Source: an uncultured Eubacteriales bacterium
GTDB lineage: Bacteria; Bacillota_A; Clostridia; Christensenellales; Aristaeellaceae
Direction: 5' to 3'
Assembly: GCA_902803675.1 (NCBI GenBank)
Contig: CADCQZ010000379.1
Coordinates: 1-7,297 of the forward strand
DNA: 7,297 nt
Each line of letters opens with the position of its first letter. Within the stretch, counting starts at the first letter, position 1. Shown here piece after piece: positions 6,734 through 7,297 of the stretch. The notes beneath the pieces are model-generated. The model did not search any database and was not told where the DNA came from. It saw only the letters and a program-made list of their open reading frames with translations. The position numbers and the translations under genes were made by a program.

Positions 6734-7297
6734 TTATTCAACAGTGATGGTGGTGATGGTGGCCTTCACCTGATCTTTGAAGTCCTGCAGGCAGGTGTCC
6801 AGATCCTTCTCACCCTTGGTGTAGGGCTGGGTCACGAACTTGTCCCACAGATCGTTGATGTCGGAGTCATACTCGCTCATCAGGGAGCCGTTGGCCAGAG
6901 CCGCAGCCTTGGCGAAGATGGCGTAATGATCCTGGCCGCCCAGGAAGGGGTTGGGGGTGCCGCCGTTGGCAAGGATGGTATCCACGGCCTTGGCAGAACC
7001 GACGAAGTCACCGCTGTCGGCAGCGTACTGCACCAGCCAGTCCTCATTCAGGGAGAAGAAGTAGATCAGGTCATGCATGGCAGCCTTCTTGGCGTCATCG
7101 GCGGTCGCGGCCTTGGCGGCGTTGATGCCCATCCAGGTGCCGCCCCAGCTGTAGGCCACGGGGCCGTCGGTGATGCGCCAGTCGCCGTAGGTGCCGTTCT
7201 CGGTGGCGTTCTTGATGTTCTCTTCGCTGTCGGGGTTCTCAGCATCCCAGCCCGCCACGCAGTTGGGCTTCAGGGTGTAATGCAGGCCCCAGGTGGG
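6734..7297 (-). CDS. Sugar ABC transporter substrate-binding protein, C-terminal part (5' end outside window)
   Basis: Extracellular receptor of the CUT1 importer whose permeases follow it; it captures the oligosaccharide and delivers it to the MalF/MalG-like pair. Only the last 187 residues are present, open to the window edge, so the signal peptide and any lipobox cannot be seen. The visible part fits the C-terminal lobe of MalE-like proteins. It has an aromatic-rich segment GPVAYSWGGTWMGINAAK (about 45-62 from the first residue shown), where tryptophans commonly stack on sugar rings. A helix follows (KKAAMHDLIYFFSLNEDWLVQYA, in two parts near 70-92) with the SGDFVGSAKAV turn (95-105) that recurs in this family, and the C-terminal helix LQDFKDQV. 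The reading frame continues upstream of the GTG at 7258, which is an internal valine codon. The substrate is inferred from the neighbouring GH3 and GH94 genes, most likely cellobiose or cellodextrins. Confidence 0.9.
   Translation of the reverse strand, partial: PTWGLHYTLKPNCVAGWDAENPDSEENIKNATENGTYGDWRITDGPVAYSWGGTWMGINAAKAATADDAKKAAMHDLIYFFSLNEDWLVQYAADSGDFVGSAKAVDTILANGGTPNPFLGGQDHYAIFAKAAALANGSLMSEYDSDINDLWDKFVTQPYTKGEKDLDTCLQDFKDQVKATITTITVE

Noticed and set aside
6744..6761. CAC/CAT run on the minus strand that would read as six histidines, like an engineered tag
   Set aside because: In the real frame of the binding protein these bases encode ATITTITVE followed by the stop. The histidine reading is another frame, and nothing else suggests a vector or construct.
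7256..7258. GTG as a start codon of the binding protein
   Set aside because: The frame stays open to the window edge and the upstream residues (GLHYTLKPNC) fit a binding protein, so this is an internal valine.

Overview
The window reads as one minus-strand operon for taking up and breaking down a beta-glucan oligosaccharide, most likely cellobiose or cellodextrins. Transcription runs from high to low coordinates: ABC sugar-binding protein (3' end only), MalF-type permease, MalG-type permease, GH3 beta-glucosidase, GH94 cellobiose phosphorylase (N-terminal 580 residues). Both ends of the window cut through a gene. No RNA gene, mobile element, CRISPR array or convincing promoter is visible; the operon promoter should lie beyond the high-coordinate edge.

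The likely host is a Gram-positive anaerobe of the Clostridia from a gut, rumen or other fibre-degrading community. This rests on strong AGGAGG/AAAGGGG ribosome binding sites, an intracellular GH94 enzyme that closely resembles clostridial cellobiose phosphorylase as I recall it, a binding protein-permease-permease layout, and a GH3 C-terminal tail of a kind I recall from such bacteria. The DNA looks fairly GC-rich by eye (not counted). Genus cannot be assigned.

Layout: 7297-6734 binding protein C-terminus; 6733-6540 a 194-base non-coding gap with several inverted repeats and a seven-codon open frame behind a good Shine-Dalgarno; 6539-5565 MalF-like permease; 5565-4084 an unusually long MalG-like permease that overlaps its predecessor by one base (TGATG); 4083-4004 an 80-base gap dominated by a perfect 16-bp hairpin just upstream of the next ribosome binding site; 4003-1739 GH3; 1742-1 GH94, overlapping GH3 by four bases (ATGA).

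Proposed working: the lipid-anchored or secreted binding protein delivers the oligosaccharide to the two permeases. No ATPase gene is in the window, so an ATPase encoded elsewhere (MsmK-type sharing is known for this transporter class) is inferred. Inside the cell, cellobiose is split by the phosphorylase to glucose-1-phosphate and glucose, while the GH3 enzyme hydrolyses beta-glucosides the phosphorylase cannot use. The most unusual item is the MalG-like permease. It is 493 residues long and carries about 220 extra N-terminal residues, predicted as four added membrane segments with an external coiled coil. The two structured intergenic gaps are the next most interesting.
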